From Faecalibacterium langellae (GTDB lineage Bacteria; Bacillota; Clostridia; Oscillospirales; Ruminococcaceae), in contig NZ_NMTR01000021.1 of assembly GCF_002549775.1 (NCBI RefSeq), forward strand, positions 1-64,000: DNA of 64,000 bases, in the 5' to 3' direction. Numbering within the stretch: the first letter of the stretch is position 1; every line of letters begins with the position of its first letter. Of this stretch, positions 42,762-51,605 are shown in pieces. A program made the translations under genes and the position numbers. The notes beneath the pieces are model-generated. The model saw only the letters and a program-made list of their open reading frames with translations. It was not told where the DNA came from and searched no databases.

Positions 42762-44633
42762 ATGGTTCTTGCGAACCGGACGAAGCTCGCGAACAGCCGC
42801 AGTTTGGTGCGGGTGTTCGGCGGGCTGAACGAGACCTACGCCTGCTCGGAGGCCGAGTACAGCGCGGGGCTGAACTTTTCGGCCCGGGACTTCCCGGCGC
42901 TGAGCACCCGCAAACCCCGCCGCAAACTCCGGGCCCTGACCGGGCTGAACGGCATGTACCACCTGAACGGGCTGCTGACCGTCTGCGGCCGGGACCTTGT
43001 GTACACGCCGGACAGCGGCGGCGACACCGTGACCTGCACGGACGCCGTGGCCGACAGCCGCAAGGCACTGGTGGGCATCGGCACGAAGATCCTCATCTTC
43101 CCGGACAAAACGGCCTTTGACACCGCCGACGGCAGTGTGCAGCCGCTGGGGGCCGCATGGCAGGCCGACGGCCAGAGCGTGCAGTTCGCGCCCTGCGACG
43201 CCGAAGGCAAGACCTACGAAGTGAGCGGGTACGGCAAAGAGGAACCGGAAGACCCCGCAGACGGGCAGCTCTTTTTAAAGGTGGAGGATGAGGCACACCC
43301 CTGGAGCAGCACCGGCACGCTGGAAGTGTACAGCACCGTTTCCGGCAGCTGGACGGCCATCCCGCTGGAATATTGCCGTATCACGGCGGCGGGCGCGCAG
43401 GAGCTGTTTGCCCAGTGGGACACTGTGACCGTGGCGGGCACCGCCGCGAAGCAGGCTGGCATGTGGGAAGAACTGGACGGCGACCTTGTGGTGTACGACG
43501 TGGAAGAAAATGCCCTGCGGGTGCGGGTGACGCCGGGCGGCGACTGCTTTTACGGCACGCTGGTGCAGGGTGCAGACAGTGCGCTGTGGACCAGCCTGGA
43601 CGGCAGCGAGACGCGCAGCATCCCGCTGGAAAGCACGGTGCGCATGGAGCGCCGGGTGCCGGACCTCGATTACATCACCGAGTGCGACAACCGGGTGTGG
43701 GGCTGTAGCAGCAAGGAAAACGTCATCTACGCCTGCCGCCTGGGTGACCCCACCAACTGGTTCAGCTACCGGGGCATCGCGGCGGACAGCTATGCCGTCA
43801 CCGTGGGCAGCGACGGGGCGTTCACAGGCGCGGCCACCTGCATGGGCTATGCACTGTTCTTCAAAGAGAACACGCTGCACAAGCTCTACGGCTCGAAGCC
43901 TTCAGATTTTCAGCTCACCTCGCTGCACTGCCGGGGCGTGGCAAAAAATGCGGCCCGCAGCCTGTGCGTGCTGAACGAGACGCTTTATTACCTCTCGCCG
44001 GACGGCGTGATGGCCTGGGACGGCAGCATCCCCACAAAAGTTTCCGGCGTGCTGGACGCAGGCCGCCTTGCCAATGTGCAGCAGGCGGTGGGCGGTGCGC
44101 TGGACGGCCGCTACTATCTGCACGTTTCCCGCGCGGAAGCGGGCGGTGACCGGGCCCGGCTGCTGGTCTATGACACCGAGCGCAGCCTGTGGAGTGAGGA
44201 GGACGTCTGCTCTTACGAGATGGCCAGCACCGGCGGGCAGCTCTACCTCTGGGACGGGCAGGCGCTGTGGGCGGCAGACCCCAGCCGGGAACGCGACTGG
44301 CAGAGCACCGACGGCGTGGAGGAAGCGCTGCACTTTGAGCTGACCACCGGCGACATCGGGCTGGACGGGGCCGAGGACCGCTACCTCTCCCGGCTGACCC
44401 TGCGGCTGGACGCCGGGTGCGCCAGCACCGTGGAGGTGGCTGCCAGCTACGACGGCGGCCCATGGGAGACGGTGGCCAGCCTGTGCGCTCAGGGCAGCCG
44501 CCGCAGCTACGATCTGCCCTTTGTGCCCCGGCGGCACGGCACGCTGCGGCTGCGGCTGCGCGGCACCGGGCAGATCACCCTGCGCAGCATGGCAAAGACA
44601 CTGGCCGCTGCCAAAGGCGGCATCACAGAATGA
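42762..44633 (+). CDS. Large beta-propeller-like virion protein, possible DNA-stabilisation/tail-hub protein
   Basis: 623 aa, repetitive beta-strand pattern with Trp/Tyr/Gly turns (CDNRVWGCSSKENVIYACRLGDPTNWFSYRG; LNETLYYLSPDGVMAWDG; LLVYDTERSLWSEEDV). Similar propeller proteins close the head in P22-like phages (gp10 type). No tailspike catalytic motif is seen. It starts 13 bases after the previous stop with GGAGG. Confidence 0.65.
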   Translation: MVLANRTKLANSRSLVRVFGGLNETYACSEAEYSAGLNFSARDFPALSTRKPRRKLRALTGLNGMYHLNGLLTVCGRDLVYTPDSGGDTVTCTDAVADSRKALVGIGTKILIFPDKTAFDTADGSVQPLGAAWQADGQSVQFAPCDAEGKTYEVSGYGKEEPEDPADGQLFLKVEDEAHPWSSTGTLEVYSTVSGSWTAIPLEYCRITAAGAQELFAQWDTVTVAGTAAKQAGMWEELDGDLVVYDVEENALRVRVTPGGDCFYGTLVQGADSALWTSLDGSETRSIPLESTVRMERRVPDLDYITECDNRVWGCSSKENVIYACRLGDPTNWFSYRGIAADSYAVTVGSDGAFTGAATCMGYALFFKENTLHKLYGSKPSDFQLTSLHCRGVAKNAARSLCVLNETLYYLSPDGVMAWDGSIPTKVSGVLDAGRLANVQQAVGGALDGRYYLHVSRAEAGGDRARLLVYDTERSLWSEEDVCSYEMASTGGQLYLWDGQALWAADPSRERDWQSTDGVEEALHFELTTGDIGLDGAEDRYLSRLTLRLDAGCASTVEVAASYDGGPWETVASLCAQGSRRSYDLPFVPRRHGTLRLRLRGTGQITLRSMAKTLAAAKGGITE

Positions 44634-44650
44634 AACAGGAGGTATGACGA

Positions 44651-44836
44651 ATGGCAAGCGTGATGGGCATCAGCAAGATCGGTCTGCCGAAGCTGGGCGA
44701 GAACATGGACCCCGAGGACGCCCGGGCTCTGCGCAGCTATCTTTACCAGATGCAGGAACAGCTGCAGTATGTGCTGACCAATCTGGACACGGAAAACATG
44801 TCCGACGATTTGCGCACAAAGCTGCAGGGCTTATAA
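44651..44836 (+). CDS. Small coiled protein of the phage cassette
   Basis: 61 aa; helical segment MDPEDARALRSYLYQMQEQLQYVLTNLD. GGAGG upstream; tightly spaced (17 and 15 bases) between its neighbours. Function unknown. Confidence 0.7.
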   Translation: MASVMGISKIGLPKLGENMDPEDARALRSYLYQMQEQLQYVLTNLDTENMSDDLRTKLQGL

Positions 44837-44851
44837 CAGAAAGGAGAAGTT

Positions 44852-46222
44852 ATGGCAGACAAAAAGAAAGAGGAACAGACGCTGGATGCCGTGCAGGCGC
44901 AGGCCGGGGCCGAGGGCACGGCGAATGCGTCCGACGGCTACTCTGCCGCAGGGCTGAACAGCCGCAAGGATGTGGAGGATGCGCTGACAAATGCCAGCTA
45001 CAAGCCCGGGCAGTCGGTCACCGACGCGGCGCAGGCACTGAAGGAGTGGCAGGCGAACCGCCCGAAGGACTACCAGAGTAATTACCAGGAGAAGATCGAC
45101 CAGCTGCTGGACCAGCTGCTGCAGCGCCAGAGCTTCCAGTACAGCTACACGCAGGACCCGCTCTACCGCCAGTATGAGCAGACCTACCTGCAGAACGCCC
45201 GCAACGCCAGCGCCGACGCTGCTGCGCAGGCTGCGGCACTGACCGGCGGCTACGGCTCCAGCTACGCTGCCAGCGTGGCCCAGCAGGCCTACCAGCAGCA
45301 GATCGGGGCGCTGAACAACGCCATCCCGACGCTGTACAGCCTGGCGCTGGATACCTACGAAAGCGGCGGCAACGATCTGGTGACCCAGCTGGACCAGCTG
45401 ACCGGCAGCGAACAGGCTGCCCAGAACCTTTACAACGACCAGCTGGCGGATTACTACACCCAGCTGGAGCAGAAGGGCAATGCTTACAACAGCGCCTACG
45501 CCCAGGATTACGGCCAGTATCAGGATTATCTGAGCCAGCTGGGTACCCTGCATGACTACTATTCGGCGCAGGAACAGCAGCAGGCGGCCCAGCGCCAGCA
45601 GCGGTTCAACAACGTGATGAGCGTGCTGGGCTTCCTGGGGGATGTGGTGCAGATCGCGCTCAGCGGCACCACGGGCCTCGGCTCCATGCTCAGCGGCCTG
45701 CTGAACACCGGCTACAACATCTACTCCGGCAACCGCCAGTATGAGGCCAGCCGCGCGGATAACCAGTGGAACCAGCAGATGCAGGAGAAACAGTATCAGG
45801 ACAAGCAGAACCAGCAGCTTTACGAAAACGAGTTCAACGAGCGGGAATATCGGGACAAACTCAACCAGCAGCAGTTCAACAACGACGTCACCAACCAGAA
45901 GCTGAACATCGCGCTGGGCGAGTGGAACCTGAAAAAGTCCACCGCCGCCCAGAAGGCCAGCCAGGCGGGCGGCAGCGCTTCCGGCAGCAGAGCAGGCAGC
46001 TCCGGCACGAGCAGCGCGGGCACCGGCAGCAGCACCTATACCGGTGCGGGTTTGGGCAGCACGAGCAACACGGGCAGCAGAAACGGCAGCGTTGCTGTGC
46101 CCTACACGGCCATGCTGATGCGCAGCCAGGGCAGGAGCGACAGCAGCATTACCGGTGCGCTGCAGCGGGAGGGCTACTCCAATGCGGAGATCGCGCAGAT
46201 CTTGCAGCAGATGAAGCGCTGA
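44852..46222 (+). CDS. Gln/Ala/Tyr-rich protein, candidate internal or ejection protein
   Basis: 456 aa, unrecognised family. Very rich in Gln, Tyr, Asn and Ala with helical repeats (QRQSFQYSYTQDPLYRQYEQTYLQNAR; AQEQQQAAQRQQRFNNVM). A central glycine-rich hydrophobic stretch (GFLGDVVQIALSGTTGLGSMLSGLL) comes near 265-290, a Gly/Ser-rich linker at about 375-415 and a UBA-like C-terminal helix pair (REGYSNAEIAQILQQM). The composition recalls podovirus DNA-ejection proteins. It is the last cassette gene before a terminator. Confidence 0.7.
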   Translation: MADKKKEEQTLDAVQAQAGAEGTANASDGYSAAGLNSRKDVEDALTNASYKPGQSVTDAAQALKEWQANRPKDYQSNYQEKIDQLLDQLLQRQSFQYSYTQDPLYRQYEQTYLQNARNASADAAAQAAALTGGYGSSYAASVAQQAYQQQIGALNNAIPTLYSLALDTYESGGNDLVTQLDQLTGSEQAAQNLYNDQLADYYTQLEQKGNAYNSAYAQDYGQYQDYLSQLGTLHDYYSAQEQQQAAQRQQRFNNVMSVLGFLGDVVQIALSGTTGLGSMLSGLLNTGYNIYSGNRQYEASRADNQWNQQMQEKQYQDKQNQQLYENEFNEREYRDKLNQQQFNNDVTNQKLNIALGEWNLKKSTAAQKASQAGGSASGSRAGSSGTSSAGTGSSTYTGAGLGSTSNTGSRNGSVAVPYTAMLMRSQGRSDSSITGALQREGYSNAEIAQILQQMKR

Positions 46223-46245
46223 GAAACGCGGCAGACACAAAATGA

Positions 46246-46305
46246 AAAAAGCATGTGCGGGGCACGAACGGCCATTCCGGCCGATGTGCTTCGCACATGC
46301 TTTTT
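46246..46305 (+). terminator. Terminator ending the phage cassette
   Basis: AAAAAGCATGTGCG (from 46246) pairs with CGCACATGCTTTTT (to 46305) around an inner GGCC hairpin. Confidence 0.85.
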
Positions 46306-46346
46306 GTTTGCGGTTTCGAACGGGGAAAATGAGTTTGAGAGTCTCG

Positions 46347-46436
46347 CTGGGCTGTTGATTGCCTTGCCTTTGGCAAGGCCGTGCTGTTCGAGCCCCACTG
46401 GGCACCCCACCAACAAAAAAAGTCCGCTGTTGAAAA
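46347..46436 (+). repeat. Direct repeat 1 carrying a tRNA 3' end
   Basis: 90 bases nearly identical to 46506-46595. It contains TTCGAG-CCCCACTGGGCACC and CCACCA, the T-loop and acceptor end of a tRNA like the adjacent tRNA-His, in opposite orientation. The 5' T-stem side does not pair, so it is not a functional tRNA. It looks like an attachment-site remnant. Confidence 0.75.
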
Positions 46437-46505
46437 GCATCAGCGGGGAGACTCCCTATTTATAGATTCCTGAAGATCAGGACCCGCGGGCTAATCAACA
46501 GCCCA

Positions 46506-46595
46506 CTGGGCTGTTGATTGCCTTGCCTTTGGCAAGGCCGTGCTGTTCGAGCCCCACTGGGCACCCAACCAACAAAAAAAGTCCACTGTTGAAAA
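46506..46595 (+). repeat. Direct repeat 2 carrying a tRNA 3' end
   Basis: Second copy, 159 bases downstream. With the tRNA-His just to the right it forms a long inverted repeat: the copy's tRNA end mirrors that of the tRNA, and the centre is the tRNA terminator hairpin at 46576-46608. Confidence 0.75.
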
Positions 46596-46608
46596 CAGCG
46601 GACTTTTT
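46574..46608 (-). terminator. Terminator of the tRNA-His transcript
   Basis: Minus strand AAAAAGTCCGCTGTT pairs with AACAGTGGACTTTTT (one wobble), followed by further T. It directly follows the encoded CCA. Confidence 0.8.
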
Positions 46609-46610
46609 GG

Positions 46611-46688
46611 TGGGGTGCCCAGTGGGACTCGAACCCACGGTCTCCAGATCCACAATCTGGCGCGTTAACCGACTACGCTATGGGCACC
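46611..46688 (-). tRNA. tRNA-His (GTG), CCA encoded
   Basis: Minus strand. Acceptor GTGCCCA pairs with TGGGCAC; an extra G at -1 faces discriminator C as in tRNA-His; the anticodon loop TTGTGGA within CCAGA/TCTGG gives GTG; the T-loop is TTCGAGT. CCA follows the discriminator. Confidence 0.95.
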
Positions 46689-46695
46689 ACATAGA

Positions 46696-46769
<74 letters not shown>

Positions 46770-46833
46770 ACGTTGTTATCCCATTGGGTTCCATTATGGC
46801 GGCAGTCGTGTGTCGGCACACGCTGCGAGAAGT

Positions 46834-46862
46834 ATAATACCATAAGGACCCGGTTCTGTCAA
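46834..46862 (-). promoter_or_regulatory. tRNA-Arg/His promoter
   Basis: Minus strand TTGACA (46857-46862), a 17-base spacer and TATTAT (46834-46839), about 65 bases before tRNA-Arg. Confidence 0.85.
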
Positions 46863-46926
46863 GGAAAAAATCGAAAAATCTTTTTTCTTTTTTGCACGGC
46901 CGCCAAAACAGCGCTGCAGCGTTCTG

Positions 46927-47463
46927 TCACAGCAGCCACATGCCGGCGTAGCCCAGCGCAAAGCCCAGTGCTGCGCCGCAGAGCACATCCCGCGGGTAGT
47001 GCACACCGGTGAGCACGCGCATGAGGCAGATCAGCGCCGTGATGCCCACCATCACCCAGCCCACCATGGGGTAAAAGCGCATCCACACCATGGAGAGCAC
47101 GGCGGCGCTCAGTGCGTGGCGGGAGGGGAAAGAATGGCCGTGGGTCTCCTTGTGCACCAGCGGTTCAAAGCCGGGCTGCTCATAGGGGCGGGGGCAGTTG
47201 AGCTTGTCGCGCAGCAGGGTGCCGCCCCAGAAGGTGAGCCCCGGCACGAAGACCGAGCGCGCGATCTCCATCATGAAGTCCGGCGCGCCGCCCGCTTTGC
47301 CGGAAAACAGTCGGAACAGCTGCACATTCAGCAGGCACAGCAGCACCGGGTAGCAGACAAATGGAATCAGCGGCAGCCAGCGGTCCAGCGTCACGACGCA
47401 GCGCCGGGCAAGGGGATGTGCCTCAAACCAGCCCCGCAGGGCGTGATAGTGTTCTGCGGTCAA
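46927..47463 (-). CDS. PAP2 superfamily membrane phosphatase
   Basis: 178 aa with about five hydrophobic helices. The three PAP2 motifs are seen: KLNCPRPYE, GHSFPSRHA (Arg in place of the usual Gly) and RVLTGVHYPRDV. It would dephosphorylate a lipid phosphate such as undecaprenyl pyrophosphate or phosphatidylglycerol phosphate at the outer face; the substrate is not resolved. Confidence 0.88.
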   Translation of the reverse strand: MTAEHYHALRGWFEAHPLARRCVVTLDRWLPLIPFVCYPVLLCLLNVQLFRLFSGKAGGAPDFMMEIARSVFVPGLTFWGGTLLRDKLNCPRPYEQPGFEPLVHKETHGHSFPSRHALSAAVLSMVWMRFYPMVGWVMVGITALICLMRVLTGVHYPRDVLCGAALGFALGYAGMWLL

Positions 47464-47511
47464 AATGATCCCTCCGCATCGGGTCAGATTTTAACAAATA
47501 GGATGCACGGC

Positions 47512-48075
47512 TCAAAAGCAGGTATCCAGATAGTTTTCCACATCAAAGGGTTCCGGGGTGGAATCCTTGCGCAGGTAGAGCGGATGGTGGGGGTGGCCCT
47601 TCTTGCTGCGCTTGCCGAAGGTGACCCACGGGATATCCCGCTCCCGCGTCAGGGCCACCATCTCCCGCATCAGGCCGGGCAGGTAATCCCGCTTTTCGAT
47701 CAGGGTGCCCCAGGCGGCCCACATGGTGGGCTCCGTCTCGGCCAGAACGGCCTTCAGCCAGCGCAGGTTCTCCTCACACAGGGCACGGTCCGGCACCCGG
47801 TCCATATCGTTGGGGTCGGTGGCGCGCTGAGGGTAGACATTGAACATGATCCAGCTGTCAAAGCCGTTGGCGGCGGCAAGGCGCTCCACACTTTTCAGGG
47901 TGGGGTCTAGCGCGCCGGGCTGGGCGGTGCTGGGGTTGATGCCGATGCACACCAGCGGGCGGCGGCCCACCCGGCCCAGCACATAGCGGTAAGGCTGGTA
48001 GGTGTGGGGCTCATAATACCAGATGCCGCCGGCGTATTCACCGGCTTCGAGCAGGGGAAGGGCTTCGGTTTGCAT
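47512..48075 (-). CDS. DUF1643 domain protein
   Basis: 187 aa. Family marks: RPLVCIGINPSTAQPGALDPTLKSVERLA, FNVYPQRATDP and WAAWGTLIEKRDYL. DUF1643 proteins have no settled function. It precedes the PAP2 gene on the same strand by about 50 bases. No signal peptide. Confidence 0.85.
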   Translation of the reverse strand: MQTEALPLLEAGEYAGGIWYYEPHTYQPYRYVLGRVGRRPLVCIGINPSTAQPGALDPTLKSVERLAAANGFDSWIMFNVYPQRATDPNDMDRVPDRALCEENLRWLKAVLAETEPTMWAAWGTLIEKRDYLPGLMREMVALTRERDIPWVTFGKRSKKGHPHHPLYLRKDSTPEPFDVENYLDTCF

Positions 48076-48247
48076 GGGTGTTGACTCCGATCATCAGTTT
48101 GTTTCTTTTATCGTACCTGAAACTGCAAGATAAATCAACTCTTTTGCCCCGAAAAACTTCCCATAACACCAAATTTCATGGTATACTGGGCTGTACGATG
48201 CAGCAGGGAACGCTCCCTGCACAGGGCCCTGTAAAAAAGGAGTAACT

Positions 48248-50173
48248 ATGCTGGAAGATTACAAGAGTGCACTGCGCGCGGGGCAGCGCGCTTACCGCGC
48301 CTGCGTGGCGCGCGGCCAGTCGCCGTATCTTGCGGTGCTGGACGATATTCTGGTCAATGTGAACATCGTGGCGCAGGAACCGCTGGGCCTGGTGGAGATC
48401 CCGGCCGAGAGCATTGTGGGCACAAAGACCAGCGGACGCCACACCGCCTTTGCGTCCAACTTCATGCCGCTGCTGGAGCCGGACACCGAGTTCGCGGCCA
48501 AGTGGTCCAACCTGTGTGAGGCGCATCTGGAGGAAGGCATCCGTGTGCCCATCATCGCCTATGAATTCCTGAACAAGTTCTATGTGCTGGAAGGCAACAA
48601 GCGTGTCTCGGTGCTGAAATATTACGAGGCCGTCAAGATCGCGGGCACTGTCACCCGTCTGATCCCGGAGCGCAACGACAGCCTGGAAAACAAAATTTAT
48701 TATGAATTCCTGGATTTCTACAAGCTGTCCAAGGTGAACTACGTCCACTTCTCCAAACTGGGCGGCTATGCCAAGCTGCAGACGCTGGTGTGCAAAGCTT
48801 CGGGCGAGAGCTGGACCGACGACGACCGGCTGAACTTTGCTTCCTTCTACACCATGTTCAGCCAGCAGTTCCACGCCCTGGGCGGCGAAGAACTGGACCT
48901 GACGCCCGGCGATGCGCTGCTGGTCTATCTGTCCGTCTACCGCTACTCGGACGCCTGCGACTCCACCCCGGCGCAGATGAAGCAGAACATGGAAAAGCTG
49001 TGGAACGAGGTGAAGGTGCTCACTGAGCCGCAGGCCGTGGAACTTTCGCTGGAGCCCAAGCAGGGCCCGGGCGAACCGCTGCTTTCCAAGCTGAACATCT
49101 TCACCAGGCCCAGTGAGCTGCGGGTGGTGTTCCTGCACGAGCACAACGCCGAGAGCAGCGCCTGGGTGCGCGCCCACGACAAGGGCCGCGAAGCGCTGGC
49201 GCAGGCTTTCCCGGACCGGGTGTTCATCACCTGCAAGGAGAACATTGAGCCCGAGGTGGACGCGGAGCAGGTGCTGGAGGAAGTGGCCCACGACAACGCC
49301 GACGTGGTGTTCACCACCAGCGCCCGGATGCACACCGCCTGCCTGAAGGTGGCGGCCCAGCACCCCAAGACCCGCATCCTGAACTGCTCGCTGAACGCGC
49401 CGCACCCGCTGGTGCGCACCTATTACCCCCGCACCTATGAGGTGACCTATCTGCTGGGCCTGCTGGCCGGTGTGCTGACCAAGACCGAGCGGGTGGGCTA
49501 TGTGGCCGCGAACCCGGTCTATGGCATCCCGGCGGCGGTCAACGCCTTTGCGCAGGGCCTGAAGACCGTGCGGCCGGAGGCAAAGATCGTGCTGCGCTGG
49601 GCCTGCCTGCCGGATGAAAAGCATCCGCTGGATTTCTCCGACCGGCCGGACGTGGACATCTTCTACGCCCGCGACAGCCGCGAACCGGCGGGCACCCACC
49701 GGGACTACGGCCTGTGCCGCCGCCTGCCGGACGGCAGCCTGAAGCCGCTGGGCCTGCCCGTGTGGCGGTGGGACACCTTTTATGTGGAGATCATCCGCTC
49801 CATCTTCGACGGCGCCTGGGACAACGACGCGGCCGGTGCCCGTGCGGTGAACTACTGGTGGGGTATGCGCAGCGGCGCAGAGGAGATCGTCTACGACGCG
49901 GACCTGCCTGCCGGCACCCTGCAGCTGCTGGACCTGATGGAAAAGCTGCTGAGCGAGGACGACCTGCGCATCTTCCCGGAGGACCTCTACGCCCAGGGCC
50001 ACGAGCTGCACTCGCCCGCGGCGGCGGCATATACGCCGAAGGAACTGATGGAGATGGACTGGCTGGACGAATGTGTGGAGGGCGCTTTGCCGCACTACGA
50101 TGAGCTGGACGTCAAGACGCACACCCTGATGGCAATCAACGGCCTGGGCAACCTCAAAGGCCTGACGAAATAA
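48248..50173 (+). CDS. ParB-like/BMP two-domain protein without signal peptide
   Basis: 641 aa. N-terminal part has a ParB/sulfiredoxin-like motif near 99-125 (VPIIAYEFLNKFYVLEGNKRVSVLKYY). From about 280 the chain is a BMP-type purine-nucleoside-binding domain (LRVVFLHEHNAESSAWVRAHDKGREAL; YYPRTYEVTYLLGLLAGVLTKTERVGYVAANPVYGIPAAVNAFAQGL). No signal peptide or lipobox exists, so it should be cytoplasmic. AAGGAG precedes ATG. A metallophosphoesterase gene follows in the same operon. Role unknown; a ligand-sensing protein is one idea. Confidence 0.8.
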   Translation: MLEDYKSALRAGQRAYRACVARGQSPYLAVLDDILVNVNIVAQEPLGLVEIPAESIVGTKTSGRHTAFASNFMPLLEPDTEFAAKWSNLCEAHLEEGIRVPIIAYEFLNKFYVLEGNKRVSVLKYYEAVKIAGTVTRLIPERNDSLENKIYYEFLDFYKLSKVNYVHFSKLGGYAKLQTLVCKASGESWTDDDRLNFASFYTMFSQQFHALGGEELDLTPGDALLVYLSVYRYSDACDSTPAQMKQNMEKLWNEVKVLTEPQAVELSLEPKQGPGEPLLSKLNIFTRPSELRVVFLHEHNAESSAWVRAHDKGREALAQAFPDRVFITCKENIEPEVDAEQVLEEVAHDNADVVFTTSARMHTACLKVAAQHPKTRILNCSLNAPHPLVRTYYPRTYEVTYLLGLLAGVLTKTERVGYVAANPVYGIPAAVNAFAQGLKTVRPEAKIVLRWACLPDEKHPLDFSDRPDVDIFYARDSREPAGTHRDYGLCRRLPDGSLKPLGLPVWRWDTFYVEIIRSIFDGAWDNDAAGARAVNYWWGMRSGAEEIVYDADLPAGTLQLLDLMEKLLSEDDLRIFPEDLYAQGHELHSPAAAAYTPKELMEMDWLDECVEGALPHYDELDVKTHTLMAINGLGNLKGLTK

Positions 50174-50207
50174 CCGGCCGCGGCCGAAAGAACGGAGCAG
50201 ATCTGAC

Positions 50208-50861
50208 GTGAAAATTCTTGCAATTTCGGATGTTCCCTCCAAGGCGCTGTGGGATTATGGGACCCGCGAACACCTGGAAGGGATCGACCTGATCCTCTCC
50301 TGCGGGGACCTGCCGCAGAAATATCTGGAGTATCTCACAAACTTTACGGCGGCACCCATCCTGTATGTGCATGGCAACCACGACTGCAGCTACCGCCAGC
50401 ATGAGCCCGGCGGCTGCATCTGCGTGGACGACGAGGTGTATGTGTGGAAGGGTCTGCGCATCATGGGCCTGGGCGGCAGCATCAAATACAACATGCGGCC
50501 GGACAGCTACCAGTACACCGAGAAAGAGATGAGCGGCCGGGTGCGCAAACTGCGGCGCAAGGCCCACAAGGCGGGCGGCATCGACCTGCTGTTGACCCAC
50601 TCCCCGGCGGCGGGTCTGAACGACAACACCGACCACGCCCACAAAGGCTTTGAGTGCTTCAACGCGCTGCTGGATGAGTTTGAGCCGCAGTGGTTCGTGC
50701 ACGGGCATGTGCACCTGAACTACGATGCAAAGCTGCCCCGGGTGTGCACCCGCGGCAAGACGATGGTCATCAACGCCACCGAACGCTATGTGTTTGAGAT
50801 CCCAGACCCGGCCCCTGCCGCGCCGCCCAGACATTTCTGGGAAAAATGGCTTGAGCCCTGA
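50208..50861 (+). CDS. Calcineurin-like metallophosphoesterase
   Basis: 217-aa cytoplasmic phosphoesterase. Metal-site motifs: LAISDV near the N terminus, SCGDLPQKYL, YVHGNHD, LLTHSPAAG and FVHGHVHLN. GTG start at 50208, 34 bases after the BMP-type gene, so the two are one operon. The substrate is unknown. Confidence 0.9.
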   Translation: MKILAISDVPSKALWDYGTREHLEGIDLILSCGDLPQKYLEYLTNFTAAPILYVHGNHDCSYRQHEPGGCICVDDEVYVWKGLRIMGLGGSIKYNMRPDSYQYTEKEMSGRVRKLRRKAHKAGGIDLLLTHSPAAGLNDNTDHAHKGFECFNALLDEFEPQWFVHGHVHLNYDAKLPRVCTRGKTMVINATERYVFEIPDPAPAAPPRHFWEKWLEP

Positions 50862-50876
50862 CGATGGATAGCATAA

Positions 50877-50917
50877 AAACAGCCCTTGCAGAAGCACATC
50901 TGCAAGGGCTGTTTTTT
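50877..50917 (+). terminator. Terminator
   Basis: A perfect 16-bp stem (50877-50892 with 50899-50914) and a T run. Confidence 0.9.
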
Positions 50918-51002
50918 ACGATGAAATGGAGCCTGTGTAAAAACAGAAAAGGCAGCGCCCAGTCCGGGTGCGTGCCGGGCCAGAACGGTGCGGGATGCGA
51001 TC

Positions 51003-51308
51003 TTACAGTTCCAGCTTGCCGGAGACTTTGTTGATCACATAATAAGCGGCGCCCTCCTCGGGCTTGACGTAGACTTTGCAGGACTGCACGCCCACCTTGT
51101 GGGTGGTGCGGTAGTCTGCTTTGGCGCGGTCAATGAGATCAGTGATGTTGTACTGCTTGCCGCCGAACTCCACATACAGTTCCGGGGCCAGCGGGGGACG
51201 ACCCCGGCGTGCAGGTGCTTTGGCAGCCTTGCGGGTCTTGGTCTCTTTTGCTTCTGCGGGGGCGGCCGCAGTGGGGTCCGCCGCAGCGGTCTTTTTCTTT
51301 TCAGGCAT
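51003..51308 (-). CDS. DUF6465 family protein
   Basis: 101 aa. A Lys/Ala-rich N terminus with an AT-hook-like RRGRPPL is followed by a conserved globular part (LYVEFGGKQYNITDLIDRAKADYR; CKVYVKPEEGAAYYVINKVSGKLEL), typical of a small Clostridia family with unknown role. GGAGGG lies upstream. Confidence 0.8.
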   Translation of the reverse strand: MPEKKKTAAADPTAAAPAEAKETKTRKAAKAPARRGRPPLAPELYVEFGGKQYNITDLIDRAKADYRTTHKVGVQSCKVYVKPEEGAAYYVINKVSGKLEL

Positions 51309-51388
51309 GGTTCAAAACCCTCCTTCATATTTTTTCTGTTCTGGCAGTGGGATTGCGCAGAACGGCTCCATAGAAGTCCGATAAATAT

Positions 51389-51417
51389 ATAATAGTTTTT
51401 TGAGGGACATTTGTAAA
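51389..51417 (-). promoter_or_regulatory. Promoter of the DUF6465 gene
   Basis: Minus strand TTTACA (51412-51417), a 17-base spacer and TATTAT (51389-51394). Bases 51418-51605 hold no gene that I can support. Confidence 0.7.
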
Positions 51418-51605
51418 GTCTTTTTTCGAAAAAACTTTCGGAAACGGGTCAGAAATTGCAATATAAATGCTGCGGGCAGAAAAATGCGGTGCAAAACGCG
51501 GCATGCTTGCGGGAAAAAGAGGGAAAATCCACGGTTCGCAACGGGTTCCCGGGAGTGTTCCGGGAGAAACCCGACGGGTAAAAATCGGACCTTTTGCGGC
51601 GGGAT

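Noticed and set aside
46347-46412. A possible plus-strand tRNA-Lys-like gene (loop CCTTTGG, CCA end)
   Set aside because: The T-stem does not pair (TGCTG against CCCAC) and no D-arm or 5' acceptor matches, so only the 3' end is tRNA-derived.
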